Counted from the first letter of the stretch, positions 35,407 through 44,327 are shown. The stretch: 64,000 nt of DNA from an uncultured Clostridia bacterium (GCA_947369085.1 CANBJR010000005.1:22936-86935); one strand, 5' to 3'. Numbers and translations: made by a program. The notes: a model not told the origin generated them from the letters alone.

Positions 35407-36441
35407 ATGATAAAAGCAGGTATAGTAGGTGCGACAGGCTATGCAGGCGCAGAGCTTGTTCGTTTGCTCACTTCTCATCCCAATGCTGAAATTTCGGCAA
35501 TAAGCTCGGTTTCATTCGAGGGTGAAAAGTTAAGTGACGTTTATCCGTCATATAAATTTTTAAACGATATGGTCTGCGAAAATCAGGACGCAGTTGTTGA
35601 AAAGAGTGACGTTATTTTTGCCGCGCTTCCTCACGGACTTTCGCAGGAGCTTGCTGAAAAGTGCATAAGCGCAGGCAAGGCTTTCATTGACCTTGGTGCA
35701 GATTTCAGACTTGAAAGCGAGGACGAATACACCGAATGGTACGGCGGAACTTTCCTTGACAAAAAGCTCCACGAGCAGTCGGTTTACGGTTTGCCCGAGT
35801 TTTTCAGAGATGAAATCAAGGGCAAAAAGCTTGTTGCAAATCCCGGATGTTACACAACCTGTTCCCCTCTTGCAATTGCCCCTGCAATTGCAAACGGACT
35901 TATTGAAACAAAGGGCATAATCTGCGACTGCAAAAGCGGCGTAACAGGTGCAGGCAGAAAGCCTTCGCAGGGCAATCATTACCCGGAGCTTAACGAGGGA
36001 TTTCACGCGTATAAGGTTGCTTCACACCGCCACACGCCCGAAATTGAGCAGACTCTTTCAAAGCTTTCGGGTGAAAAGGTGATAATTACCTTTGTTCCGC
36101 ATCTTCTTCCCGTGAACAGAGGAATTCTGGCAACCGTTTATGCCGATATCAAGGACGGCGTAACATTTGAGCAAATCAGAAAGGCGTATGAGGAGTACTA
36201 CAAAGACGAATTTTTTGTAAGACTTCTTGATGACGGCAAGTGTGCCGACATTCACAACATAAAATATTCAAACTTCTGTGACGTTTCAATTCACCACGAC
36301 AAGCGAGCAAACAAGCTTGTAGCCTGTGCGGCAATTGACAATATGGTCAAGGGTGCGGCAGGTCAGGCAATCCAGAATATGAATATCATATTCGGACTGG
36401 ATGAAACAACCGGGCTTGTAATTGCACCTCCGGCGTTTTAA
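35407..36441 (+). CDS. argC: N-acetyl-gamma-glutamyl-phosphate reductase
   Basis: NADPH-dependent reduction of N-acetylglutamyl phosphate to the semialdehyde, third step of ornithine synthesis. 344 residues. The N-terminal Rossmann motif is 'GIVGATGYAGAELVRLL'; the catalytic Cys148 lies in 'ANPGCYTTC', and 'SHRHTPEIEQ' carries the catalytic His. AAAGAGATG precedes ATG 35407. It starts the argCJB(D)F part of the cluster. Confidence 0.97.
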   Translation: MIKAGIVGATGYAGAELVRLLTSHPNAEISAISSVSFEGEKLSDVYPSYKFLNDMVCENQDAVVEKSDVIFAALPHGLSQELAEKCISAGKAFIDLGADFRLESEDEYTEWYGGTFLDKKLHEQSVYGLPEFFRDEIKGKKLVANPGCYTTCSPLAIAPAIANGLIETKGIICDCKSGVTGAGRKPSQGNHYPELNEGFHAYKVASHRHTPEIEQTLSKLSGEKVIITFVPHLLPVNRGILATVYADIKDGVTFEQIRKAYEEYYKDEFFVRLLDDGKCADIHNIKYSNFCDVSIHHDKRANKLVACAAIDNMVKGAAGQAIQNMNIIFGLDETTGLVIAPPAF

Positions 36442-36504
36442 TTTAGTGCTTATAACAGCGGTGCTTTTACAAACCGATATTCTAAATAATTTGGACTGAT
36501 ATAT

Positions 36505-37737
36505 ATGGAAAACAAGAATTTTAAATTTATAGACGGAACTGTAACCTCACCCCTCGGCTTTACCGCTCAGGGCGTGTGCGCCTCAATCAAACCGTCGAAT
36601 ACAACAAAGCGTGACCTTGCGCTTATTTACTGCGAAAAGCCCTGCACAGCGGCGGCTGTTTATACGAAAAATCTTGTAAAAAGTTCTACAATTCAGGTGA
36701 CGAAAAAACATCTTGAAAACGGTGTTGCTCAGGCGATAATTGTCAATTCGGGCAATGCAAATACCTGCAATGCAGACGGCATTCAAATTGCCGAGAAAAT
36801 GTGCGAAATTGCATCTGAAACACTCGGTGTTAATGCAGATGATGTTATCGTTGCCTCAACAGGCGTAATCGGTCAGCCTTTGCCGATTGAACCCGTTATA
36901 AAGGGTGCAAAAATGATGAAGGGCAGGCTTTCAAAGGACGGCGGAACAAACGCTGCCGAGGCAATTATGACAACCGACACCGTCAAAAAAGAAATGGCTA
37001 TGAAGATGACTCTCGGCGGAAATACGGTAACTGTCGGCGGAATTGCAAAGGGCAGCGGAATGATTCACATCAATATGGGAACAATGCTTTCGTTTGTTAC
37101 AACCGATGCGGCTGTTTCGGCAGAAATGCTTGAAGAGGCGTTGCGTGAGGCAGTTGAGGACAGCTACAATATGGTAAGCGTAGACGGCGACACCTCAACA
37201 AACGATACGCTGGCTATTATGGCCTCGGGACTTGCAGGCAACAAACCTATAACCGAAAAGAACGCAGATTATAAAGTTTTTGTTGAGGGCTTGACCGAAG
37301 CGTTTAAGTCGCTTGCAAAACAGCTTGCAGGTGACGGCGAGGGTGCAACAAAGTTGCTTGTCTGCAAGGTTGACGGCGCAAAATCTAAAAAAGATGCGGT
37401 TACCGTTTCAAAAAGCATAATTTGCTCAAGCCTTTTAAAGGCGGCAATGTTTGGTGCTGATGCAAACTGGGGTAGGGTGCTCTGCGCAATCGGCTACAGC
37501 GGAGCTTGTGTTGACGTAACAAAGGTAGATGTTTCGTTTGAGTCAGCCAAGGGCAAAATCCTTGTTTGCAAAAACGGCGCAGGCGTTGAATTTTCCGAAG
37601 AAAAGGCAAAGGAAATTTTGCTTGAAAAAGAAATCAACATTCTTGTATCTTTGAATGACGGCAACGGAAAAGCCGAAGCATACGGCTGTGACTTAACATA
37701 CGATTACGTAAAAATTAACGGTGATTACAGAACCTGA
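36505..37737 (+). CDS. argJ: Bifunctional ornithine acetyltransferase/N-acetylglutamate synthase
   Basis: Transfers the acetyl group from N-acetylornithine to glutamate and can also make N-acetylglutamate from acetyl-CoA, closing the cyclic pathway. 410 residues. Autocleavage normally occurs in 'NMATML'; here the site is 'NMGTMLSF' with the nucleophilic Thr193 kept and Ala replaced by Gly192. 'AKGSGMIHI' precedes it, as in the family. The ribosome site before ATG 36505 is weak. Since ArgJ can recycle acetyl groups, a separate ArgE is not needed. Confidence 0.95.
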   Translation: MENKNFKFIDGTVTSPLGFTAQGVCASIKPSNTTKRDLALIYCEKPCTAAAVYTKNLVKSSTIQVTKKHLENGVAQAIIVNSGNANTCNADGIQIAEKMCEIASETLGVNADDVIVASTGVIGQPLPIEPVIKGAKMMKGRLSKDGGTNAAEAIMTTDTVKKEMAMKMTLGGNTVTVGGIAKGSGMIHINMGTMLSFVTTDAAVSAEMLEEALREAVEDSYNMVSVDGDTSTNDTLAIMASGLAGNKPITEKNADYKVFVEGLTEAFKSLAKQLAGDGEGATKLLVCKVDGAKSKKDAVTVSKSIICSSLLKAAMFGADANWGRVLCAIGYSGACVDVTKVDVSFESAKGKILVCKNGAGVEFSEEKAKEILLEKEINILVSLNDGNGKAEAYGCDLTYDYVKINGDYRT

Positions 37738-37798
37738 TAATAAAGCTGAGTTTTGTAAACAACCGACTTATATGACGTACAAAAGGAATGGTAAAATA

Positions 37799-38650
37799 AT
37801 GGATACCTCAAAAAGAGCAAAAGTCTTAATACAGGCTATGCCGTATATAAAGAAATACGCAGGCGAAACTATCGTTGTAAAATACGGCGGCAACGCTATG
37901 ATTAACGAAAAATTAAAATCTGCTGTAATGAGCGACTTGGTGCTTATGCAGCTTGTAGGAATCAACGTTGTTCTTGTTCACGGCGGCGGCCCCGAAATCA
38001 ATTCCATGCTTGACGCAGTCGGCAAGGAAAGCCGGTTTGAAAACGGTATGCGCGTTACCGATAAGGAAACAATTGACATTGTTCAGATGGTGCTTGCAGG
38101 CAAGGTAAACAAAAGCCTTGTTCAGCTTCTTGAAAGTCACGGCGGTAAGGCTCTGGGACTTTGCGGACTTGACGGCAGACTGCTTATGGCTGAAAAGCTT
38201 ATTTCAAGCGTTGACCTTGGTTACGTCGGCGAAATCAAAGAGGTTAATCCTGCTCCTCTTGATAATGCAATGCAAAACGGCTATATTCCGATTGTAGCAA
38301 CCGTTGCGGGCGGCTATGACGGCAATGTTTATAATATCAACGCTGACCTTGCAGCGGCTCAGATTGCCGCAAAGCTCGGCGCAAAAAAGCTTATTTTGAT
38401 GACTGACATAAGAGGTCTTTTGCGTGATATAAATGACGACGATTCGCTCATTTCTGTTGTAAACGTCAGCGAGGTGCCTATGCTCAAGCGTGACGGAATA
38501 ATCAAGGGCGGAATGATTCCAAAAATAGATTGTTGCGTGGAAGCTGTCAGAAACGGCGTGAATCGTGCGCATATCATTGACGGCAGACTTGAACATTCAA
38601 TTTTGCTTGAACTGTTCAGCGACGAGGGTATCGGCACAATGTTCTATTAA
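37799..38650 (+). CDS. argB: Acetylglutamate kinase
   Basis: Phosphorylates N-acetylglutamate, the second step of ornithine synthesis. 283 residues from ATG 37799; the longer frame from 37721 overlaps argJ and lacks a ribosome site, while AAAAGGAATGG lies upstream of 37799. Amino acid kinase motifs are 'VVKYGGNAM' (about 26-34) and 'LVHGGGPEIN' (about 61-70), with 'LMTDIRGLL' near 200. It is probably the step inhibited by arginine. Confidence 0.95.
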   Translation: MDTSKRAKVLIQAMPYIKKYAGETIVVKYGGNAMINEKLKSAVMSDLVLMQLVGINVVLVHGGGPEINSMLDAVGKESRFENGMRVTDKETIDIVQMVLAGKVNKSLVQLLESHGGKALGLCGLDGRLLMAEKLISSVDLGYVGEIKEVNPAPLDNAMQNGYIPIVATVAGGYDGNVYNINADLAAAQIAAKLGAKKLILMTDIRGLLRDINDDDSLISVVNVSEVPMLKRDGIIKGGMIPKIDCCVEAVRNGVNRAHIIDGRLEHSILLELFSDEGIGTMFY

Positions 38651-38696
38651 GAGATCGCTTTGATTTAATGTTTAATAATTTATTTATGGAGTAAAA

Positions 38697-39119
38697 ATGG
38701 TTATAAGAGAAATGACAATTGACGATTATGAAGAGGTTTACGCAATGTGGCAAACCACTTCAAAGCGGGCGCTGTCAAAGGCTGACGAAAAATCTCAGAT
38801 GGAGCGCTATCTTGAGCACAACAAGGGTATGAGTCAGGTTGCCGTAATTGACGGCAAAATTGTAGGAACAGTGCTTGCAGGTCACGACGGCAGACGCGGA
38901 TTTATCCACCATATGGCGGTTTTGCCCGATTACAGGCGCAAGCGCATAGGACATTCCCTTGCTGAGAAAGCTATTGAAATGATAAAGTCGCAGGGAATTG
39001 ATAAAACGCATATTTTCTGCTACCAAAATAACGAAACAGGTCAGAGCTTTTGGCGTGATTTTGGCTTTGCAAAGCGTGAGGACGTGTTTGTTTACTCGCT
39101 GGGTAATGATGAAATTTAA
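38697..39119 (+). CDS. GNAT family N-acetyltransferase
   Basis: A 140-residue GNAT acetyltransferase, close to YpeA-like proteins. Motif A, 'HHMAVLPDYRRKRIGHSLAE' (about 64-83), holds the acetyl-CoA-binding R/Q-x2-G-x-G/A pattern as 'RKRIGH'; the C-terminal 'FWRDFGF' is motif B. It is inserted between argB and argD on the same strand. A role in acetylglutamate formation is possible from context, but short GNATs have diverse substrates and argJ already provides that activity. Confidence 0.8.
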   Translation: MVIREMTIDDYEEVYAMWQTTSKRALSKADEKSQMERYLEHNKGMSQVAVIDGKIVGTVLAGHDGRRGFIHHMAVLPDYRRKRIGHSLAEKAIEMIKSQGIDKTHIFCYQNNETGQSFWRDFGFAKREDVFVYSLGNDEI

Positions 39120-39205
39120 CGTGCATAAGTCCGTGCTTTGCAAAAATTGTTATTAGCAATTTGCAGTGACTGAGGTATTGGCGTTTCGAAAAACATACAG
39201 AAAGA

Positions 39206-40387
39206 ATGATAATTTTGAATACAAAGGAAAAAGATTTAAAATATATAATGCATACCTACGGCAGGTATGACGTTGCACTCAAAAGCGGCAAGGGTGCGGT
39301 GGCTTATGATGAAAACGGAAAAAAATATATTGACGTTTCATCGGGTATCGGCGTAAACAGCCTTGGCTACTGCAACGACGGCTGGGTTGAGGCTGTTGCA
39401 AAGCAGGCAGGCACAATTCAGCATATGTCAAACTACTTTTACAGCGAGCAGGCAAGCAATCTTGCCGAAAAGCTCTGTACCCTTACGGGACTTTCGAAGG
39501 TTTGCTTTGGCAACAGCGGCGCAGAGGCTAACGAGTGCGCAATTAAAATTGCCCGTAAATACAGCTTTGATAAGTACGGCGAAGGCAGAAACGAAATTAT
39601 AACTCTGAAAAACTCCTTTCACGGCAGAACGGTGACTACTCTTGCTGCAACAGGACAGGATGTTTTTCACAACTACTTTTTCCCGTTTACCGAGGGCTTT
39701 GTTTATGTTGAAGCAGACGATATGAGCGTTTTAAAAAATGCCGTAAATAAAAACACGTGCGCAGTTATGCTTGAACTTATTCAGGGCGAGGGCGGAGTGA
39801 ATATTCTTGATAAAAATTATGTTCAGTCGCTTGTAAAATTCTGCAATGAGAACGATATTCTTGTAATTGTTGACGAGGTTCAGACGGGAGTCGGCAGAAC
39901 CGGCAAGCTGTTTGCCTTTGAAAATTACGAAATTCTGCCCGACCTTGTGACTGTAGCAAAGGGGATCGGCGGAGGACTTCCCATCGGACTTTGTATGTGC
40001 GGTGAAAAGCTCAAAGACGTTATGTCGCCTTCAACTCACGGCACAACCTTCGGCGCAAATCCCGTTGTGTGCGCAGGCGCAAATTACGTGCTTGATACGA
40101 TTACTGCCGATGGCTTTCTTGATGAAGTGAACAAAAAAGGCGCATACATTGAAGAAAAGGTTTCAAAGTTTAAAAACGTTAAGAACGTTCGCAGAATGGG
40201 ACTTATGATAGGCATTGAGCTTGAAAGCGGAAATGCTCATGACATTGCTGTAAAGTGCGTTGAAAACGGACTGCTCATAATTACCGCAAAGGATTTATTA
40301 AGAATGTTGCCTCCGCTTGTAATTACATATGATGAAATTGACGAGGCACTTAAAATACTCGAAATCACATTAAAGGAGAATTATTGA
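39206..40387 (+). CDS. argD: Acetylornithine aminotransferase
   Basis: PLP enzyme converting N-acetylglutamate semialdehyde to N-acetylornithine. 393 residues, class III aminotransferase. The PLP-binding Lys252 lies in 'TVAKGIGGGLPIG', with 'VDEVQTGVGRTG' about 222-233 before it. It ends one base before argF begins, so the two are coupled. The ribosome site at the chosen ATG is weak (AGAAAGA); TTG 39215 is an alternative start. Confidence 0.95.
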   Translation: MIILNTKEKDLKYIMHTYGRYDVALKSGKGAVAYDENGKKYIDVSSGIGVNSLGYCNDGWVEAVAKQAGTIQHMSNYFYSEQASNLAEKLCTLTGLSKVCFGNSGAEANECAIKIARKYSFDKYGEGRNEIITLKNSFHGRTVTTLAATGQDVFHNYFFPFTEGFVYVEADDMSVLKNAVNKNTCAVMLELIQGEGGVNILDKNYVQSLVKFCNENDILVIVDEVQTGVGRTGKLFAFENYEILPDLVTVAKGIGGGLPIGLCMCGEKLKDVMSPSTHGTTFGANPVVCAGANYVLDTITADGFLDEVNKKGAYIEEKVSKFKNVKNVRRMGLMIGIELESGNAHDIAVKCVENGLLIITAKDLLRMLPPLVITYDEIDEALKILEITLKENY

Positions 40388-40388
40388 A

Positions 40389-41315
40389 ATGAAGCATTTA
40401 CTTAAACTTGAGGATTGGTCAACAGAAGAAATCATAAACACACTAAACCTTGCCGACCAGCTTAAATATGAGCAGAAACATGGTATTGAGCATAAATATT
40501 TAAAGGGCAAAACGCTCGGTATGATTTTTGAGAAGTCGAGCACACGTACACGTGTTTCGTTCGAGGTTGGTATGACACAGCTTGGCGGTTATCCGCTTTT
40601 CCTTTCATCAAACGATTTGCAGATTGGCAGAGGCGAGCCGGTTGAGGATACTGCAAGGGTTCTGTCACGTTTCCTCGACGGAATTATGATTCGTACCTTT
40701 GAGCAGAGCGAGGTTGAGGCTCTTGCACAGTACGGCTCAATTCCGATTATTAACGGTCTTACCGACTATTGCCACCCATGTCAGGTGCTTGCCGACCTTA
40801 TGACAATCCGTGAGTTCAAGGGCAAGCTTGAGGGACTTAAAATGTGCTTTATCGGCGACGGCAACAATATGATGAACTCGCTTATCGTGGGCGCTTTAAG
40901 CACGGGAATGAGCTTTTCGGCAGCTTGTCCCGAGGGTTATATGCCGCCCGAACATATTCTTGAGTTCGGCAAAAAGTACGGCAAGGATAAGTTCGAAATT
41001 GTCACCGACCCGATTGAGGCTGCAAGGAACGCCGACGTTGTTTATACAGACGTTTGGGCTTCAATGGGACAGGAAGAAGAAAAGAAGATTCGTGAAGCTG
41101 CTTTCGCTGGCTATCAGATTAACAAGGAGCTTATGGCTGTTACCAACAGCGAGTGTATGGTGCTCCATTGCCTGCCTGCTCACCGCGGAGAGGAAATTAC
41201 AGCTGATGTGTTTGAAGAACACGCAAACGAGATTTTTGAAGAGGCTGAAAACCGTCTGCACGCACAAAAGGCAGTTCTTGTTGAATGTATGGCTGACGAA
41301 AAGCCCGAACACTGA
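40389..41315 (+). CDS. argF: Ornithine carbamoyltransferase
   Basis: Makes citrulline from ornithine and carbamoyl phosphate. 308 residues. The carbamoyl-phosphate site 'SSTRTR' is at 50-55, 'NGLTDYCHPCQVLADL' near 120 and the ornithine loop 'HCLPAHRGEE' near 260. AAAGGAGAATT precedes ATG 40389. It is the last gene of the arginine cluster; a GC-rich hairpin (41335-41353) follows. Confidence 0.97.
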   Translation: MKHLLKLEDWSTEEIINTLNLADQLKYEQKHGIEHKYLKGKTLGMIFEKSSTRTRVSFEVGMTQLGGYPLFLSSNDLQIGRGEPVEDTARVLSRFLDGIMIRTFEQSEVEALAQYGSIPIINGLTDYCHPCQVLADLMTIREFKGKLEGLKMCFIGDGNNMMNSLIVGALSTGMSFSAACPEGYMPPEHILEFGKKYGKDKFEIVTDPIEAARNADVVYTDVWASMGQEEEKKIREAAFAGYQINKELMAVTNSECMVLHCLPAHRGEEITADVFEEHANEIFEEAENRLHAQKAVLVECMADEKPEH

Positions 41316-41334
41316 TTTTAATTTAATAGATATG

Positions 41335-41353
41335 GGGCGGCTTTCTGCCGCCC
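41335..41353 (+). terminator. GC-rich hairpin behind argF
   Basis: GGGCGGC and GCCGCCC pair around TTTCT. The T run behind it is weak, so termination strength is uncertain, but the position directly after the last arg gene fits. Confidence 0.6.
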
Positions 41354-41450
41354 TAATATGAATATCCCTTTTAATTCATTTTTTAGTCCGTTATAAAAAG
41401 GGTCGCTGCGCTGCAAACGACTAGAATTATCCTATTACAAGATGAAGAAA

Positions 41451-41536
41451 AGTTGTATCTTGCGTTAGAATTAGAAAATGTTTAGTTGCCGAGATACCGA
41501 ACTATAATTCAAATCCGCCCCTTAGGACGTTAAAAA
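41451..41536 (-). repeat. Dispersed intergenic repeat, copy C (core, minus orientation)
   Basis: Read on the minus strand: TTAACGTCCTAAGGGGCGG, a GGTATCTCGG block and CTAACGCAAGATACAACTT. The blocks match copies A, B, D and F; the first block is the most diverged. It ends about 25 bp before the 5S promoter. Confidence 0.75.
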
Positions 41537-41559
41537 AATAAAAAAAATTTAAAAAAGTG

Positions 41560-41588
41560 TTGACAAACGTAAAAGTATGTAGTATAAT
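41560..41588 (+). promoter_or_regulatory. 5S rRNA promoter
   Basis: TTGACA (41560-41565), 17 bases, TATAAT (41583-41588), the best match to consensus in the window, about 33 bases before the 5S 5' end. Confidence 0.9.
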
Positions 41589-41621
41589 ATCAATTGTTCT
41601 TGAGAGAAAAGCTCTTAAATA

Positions 41622-41738
41622 GTTGGTGTTGATGACGCTGAGGGTCCACCTGTTCCCATACCGAACACAGAAGTTAAGCTCAGTGGTGCCGAAAATACTT
41701 GGCTGGTGACGGCCCGGGAAAATAGGGAGATGCCAACA
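41622..41738 (+). rRNA. rrf: 5S ribosomal RNA (orphan gene)
   Basis: About 117 bases with the typical 5S core: CCCATACCGAACACAGAAG and TTAAGCTC, with helix I closed by GTTGG (41622-41626) and CCAAC (41733-41737). It is not linked to 16S or 23S genes: the neighbours are argF and an FkbM methyltransferase. It has its own strong promoter and terminator, so it is an independently transcribed, extra 5S copy. Confidence 0.93.
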
Positions 41739-41748
41739 CATAAAAGTG

Positions 41749-41776
41749 TCCACCCAACAGGGTGGGCGTTTTTTTA
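41749..41776 (+). terminator. 5S rRNA terminator
   Basis: TCCACCC, loop AACA and GGGTGGG(C) form a strong stem followed by T7. Confidence 0.9.
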
Positions 41777-42262
41777 TGCCTTAAATACCTTAAATATAAA
41801 CGATAATTTAGCGTTGGAATTATAATAATGCTGACGTAGGGACACGGCGTGCCGTGTCCACACAAAAATTGCATAGCAATTTTTGTGAAAGGGACATAGG
41901 AACCTGTCCCCTACGGAAAAAATTTGTTTTCCTCTATAACTATAATTTAATCGGTAAAGTTTGATTGCAACTACGGACACGGCTGATGTGTCCCTACGGC
42001 TAAAAACAAACGTTTCCTGTATCGCCGTAGGGGACGGCATCCTTGACGTCCTTATGAATAAATTGTTTCACAATTTATTCATTTTGGCGAACACAGTTCG
42101 CCGCTACACTAAAAAACGTTACCTTTATATTAAAATTTGGTCAGAAAATAAACTTATCCAAACAACACGCACTATTATAAATTCGGAGCGTAGCGACCGT
42201 TAACTCCAAACTCCACTCTCCAAACTCCACACTCGACTAAATTCTCGTTTAACGGAGTAACT
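41777..42262 (+). repeat. Intergenic mosaic of palindromic repeat modules
   Basis: This 486-bp gap has no supported gene. It contains GACACGGCGTGCCGTGTC (41840-41857), AAAAATTGCATAGCAATTTTT, a GGGACATAGGAACCTGTCCCC hairpin (41892-41912), CCGTAGGGGACGGCATCC near 42025, GAATAAATTGTTTCACAATTTATTC, GGCGAACACAGTTCGCC (42084-42100) and GCTCC-type modules near 42180. All are inverted repeats, several shared with the gaps at 21346, 30810 and 49180. Confidence 0.7.
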
Positions 42263-43321
42263 ATGGAAAATATATTCAAAAACAACATAAGCGTGTGGGA
42301 ACGTCTTAAAGCCGATAACAAGCCTGTTGTCCTCTACGGAATGGGTGACGGTGCCGATAAAGTGCTGAGAGCATTTGAGCGATTCGGAATAAAAACAAGC
42401 GCAGTTATGGCAAGTGATGACTTTGTGCGTGGTCAGAGCTTTCACGGCTTTAAGGTAAGAAAGCTGTCTGAGATTGAAGAGGAGTACGGTGATTTCAACA
42501 TTGCCCTCTGCTTTGCAAGTCAGCTTGAAAGTGTGATGAATACAATAAAGTCTGTTGCAAAAAAGCACACTACGCTTGTACCGAGTGTTCCTGCTTTTGG
42601 CGAAAACTTGTTTGACGACAATTTTATAGCTGAAAAAGGAAAGGATATAGACACAGCATACAGCCTGCTTGCAGACGAGCTTTCAAAAAAAGTATATAAA
42701 AATGTAATCACGTTTTATTACACGGGCGAGATTTCACTGCTTGATGAAATCACGACCGAAAAGGACGAGGCTTTTGATAATATTTTAAGGCTTGGCAACA
42801 ACGAAGTTTATGTTGACTTGGGCGCATATAACGGTGATACGATTGACGAGTTTTTGCACTATTGCGGCGGATATTACAGAAAAATCATCGCCTTTGAGCC
42901 AAATTCAAAGAACTTTGCAAAATTGCAGGCGCATTGTGAAAATCTCAAAAACATTGATTTGTGGCAGCTCGGTGCATATAACAAAAACACAGTTTTGACG
43001 TTTAACAATAAGGCAGGGCGCAACAGCGCAATTGCCGACACGGGAACAGAAACAAGGGTTGTCTGCGTTGATTCAATTCTATGTGGTATTTCGGCAAGCT
43101 ACGTAAAAGCAGATGTTGAGGGTGCAGACCTCGAAACTTTGTTGGGAATGAAAAACACGCTGCAAAATTTCAAGCCGAAGCTGAATTTCGCAGCGTATCA
43201 TAGATTTGAAGATATTTTTAGGCTTCCGATTCTTATAAATCGGATAAACCCCGAATATAAAATTTATCTGCGTCATCACCCATACATTCCTGCGTGGGAC
43301 ACAAACCTTTATTGCATTTAA
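42263..43321 (+). CDS. FkbM family methyltransferase
   Basis: A 352-residue SAM-dependent methyltransferase. The C-terminal half holds motif I 'VYVDLGAYNGDTIDEF' (about 189-204) and 'IIAFEPNSKN' (about 214-223), as in FkbM proteins, and 'YVKADVEGAD' near 275. The N-terminal 130 residues look like a separate Rossmann-type nucleotide-binding part ('VVLYGMGDGADKVLRAF'), seen in sugar-modifying clostridial relatives. Such enzymes often methylate cell-surface glycans. GGAG precedes ATG 42263. It is a single gene in a repeat-rich region. Confidence 0.8.
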   Translation: MENIFKNNISVWERLKADNKPVVLYGMGDGADKVLRAFERFGIKTSAVMASDDFVRGQSFHGFKVRKLSEIEEEYGDFNIALCFASQLESVMNTIKSVAKKHTTLVPSVPAFGENLFDDNFIAEKGKDIDTAYSLLADELSKKVYKNVITFYYTGEISLLDEITTEKDEAFDNILRLGNNEVYVDLGAYNGDTIDEFLHYCGGYYRKIIAFEPNSKNFAKLQAHCENLKNIDLWQLGAYNKNTVLTFNNKAGRNSAIADTGTETRVVCVDSILCGISASYVKADVEGADLETLLGMKNTLQNFKPKLNFAAYHRFEDIFRLPILINRINPEYKIYLRHHPYIPAWDTNLYCI

Positions 43322-43322
43322 C

Positions 43323-43889
43323 TTAATGCCTGTTTGAGCCGTACTCGCTGAGAATATCGTCAATCTCAGCGTCGGTAGCAGTTACAGGCTTGTCAATGTC
43401 AGAAATATACTTTTCGTAATCAAAATCATCGTTGTCATATGACTGCGATGATTCATTTTTTTCTCTTTTTTCTCGCTCAATCTCATCACGTCTTTTTGCC
43501 TCAAGCATAAGTGCCTCAGCCTCTGCTTTTTCCTCAGCCTCTTTTTGACGGCGCTTGTCGCCGAGGGCAATATCGCCTACAAAAAGACCGAAAATTCCTG
43601 AAACAAGGTAAACTGCAAGAAGGATAATGTTGGGCAAATTAAATCCGCCGTAATATATGAGCATACTCGGAATGTATGCAATCGGCGCAATCAGTGCAAA
43701 CAGAAAATCAAGACCGTGCTTTGAGCAGTAAATTGCAGAGCTTGCAATAGCTGTTCCGGGGAATACAAAGTAAAATGCTATAGAAACAAAATTCTGCATT
43801 GCCGGGTTTCTGAATAAAAGCGGTGTTATAAGGTAAATAGCGAAAATAGTGACTGCGTAAGGTAAATATTTTTTTATCATACCGTTCAT
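43323..43889 (-). CDS. Membrane protein with charged cytoplasmic tail
   Basis: A 188-residue protein with about four hydrophobic segments in the first 105 residues and a highly charged tail (about 112-188) rich in Glu, Lys, Arg, Asp and Ser that is predicted helical. No family recognised. ATG 43889 has CGGAGGAAC upstream; the longer frame from 43922 extends beyond that site. It converges with the FkbM gene, the two stop codons being one base apart. A phenylalanine-proline rich membrane part does not suggest a known transporter. Confidence 0.6.
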   Translation of the reverse strand: MNGMIKKYLPYAVTIFAIYLITPLLFRNPAMQNFVSIAFYFVFPGTAIASSAIYCSKHGLDFLFALIAPIAYIPSMLIYYGGFNLPNIILLAVYLVSGIFGLFVGDIALGDKRRQKEAEEKAEAEALMLEAKRRDEIEREKREKNESSQSYDNDDFDYEKYISDIDKPVTATDAEIDDILSEYGSNRH

Positions 43890-43973
43890 AATGTTCCTCC
43901 GTATAAATGTTTTAACAAACAATATTATACATTATATTATTGTAAAATGCAATGAAATTACAAGTAAAAACGC

Positions 43974-44002
43974 TTGACAAGAGTAAATTTCAGTGATATT
44001 AT
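43974..44002 (+). promoter_or_regulatory. Promoter of the sdpRI-like operon
   Basis: TTGACA (43974-43979), 17 bases, TATTAT (43997-44002). The operator-like palindrome begins six bases downstream. Confidence 0.8.
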
Positions 44003-44007
44003 GTATT

Positions 44008-44037
44008 TAGTTAATTAGATAATTGTCTAAATAACTA
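44008..44037. promoter_or_regulatory. 30-bp palindromic operator for the SdpR-like repressor
   Basis: TAGTTA-ATTAGATAATTGTCTAAA-TAACTA is an imperfect palindrome: outer arms TAGTTA/TAACTA and inner arms TTAGA/TCTAA are perfect, with two mismatch pairs. It covers the transcription start, as expected for autorepression by the ArsR-type protein encoded next. Confidence 0.8.
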
Positions 44038-44059
44038 ATAAACGCAAGGAGAGATTCCA

Positions 44060-44326
44060 ATGGGTGATGTATGGAAAGCACTGGCTGACCCCACCAGAAG
44101 AAAAATTCTTTCTCTGCTGAAAAGTCACGATATGAACGCAGGCGAAATTGCCGCAGAGTTTAATATGACAAAGCCGTCAATCAGCAATCACCTGAACATT
44201 CTTAAACAGGCTGACCTTGTTGACGCTGAAAAGCAGGGGCAGAATGTAGTTTATTCGCTAAGAACAAGCGTACTTGAAGATATTATGAGTATGCTTTCTG
44301 ATTTGACAAAAAGAGGAGAGGATTAA
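44060..44326 (+). CDS. sdpR: ArsR-family autorepressor, SdpR-like
   Basis: An 88-residue winged helix-turn-helix protein, 'WKALADPTRRKILSLL' at the N-terminus and the recognition helix 'TKPSISNHLNILKQADLV'. It has no metal-binding cysteines, so it is of the autorepressor type rather than a metal sensor. The next gene, an SdpI-like membrane protein, begins one base after its stop codon. In Bacillus, SdpI senses the SdpC toxin and sequesters SdpR at the membrane. GCAAGGAGAG lies before ATG 44060. Confidence 0.88.
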   Translation: MGDVWKALADPTRRKILSLLKSHDMNAGEIAAEFNMTKPSISNHLNILKQADLVDAEKQGQNVVYSLRTSVLEDIMSMLSDLTKRGED

Positions 44327-44327
44327 T

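Noticed and set aside
37761..37780. Possible repeat fragment between argJ and argB (ACCGACTTATATGACGTAC)
   Set aside because: It matches only about 16 bases of one end of the element, too short to call a copy.
42060..42110. tRNA-like or rRNA-operon remnant near the orphan 5S
   Set aside because: The hairpins are simple palindromes; no T-loop or anticodon-loop sequence was found.
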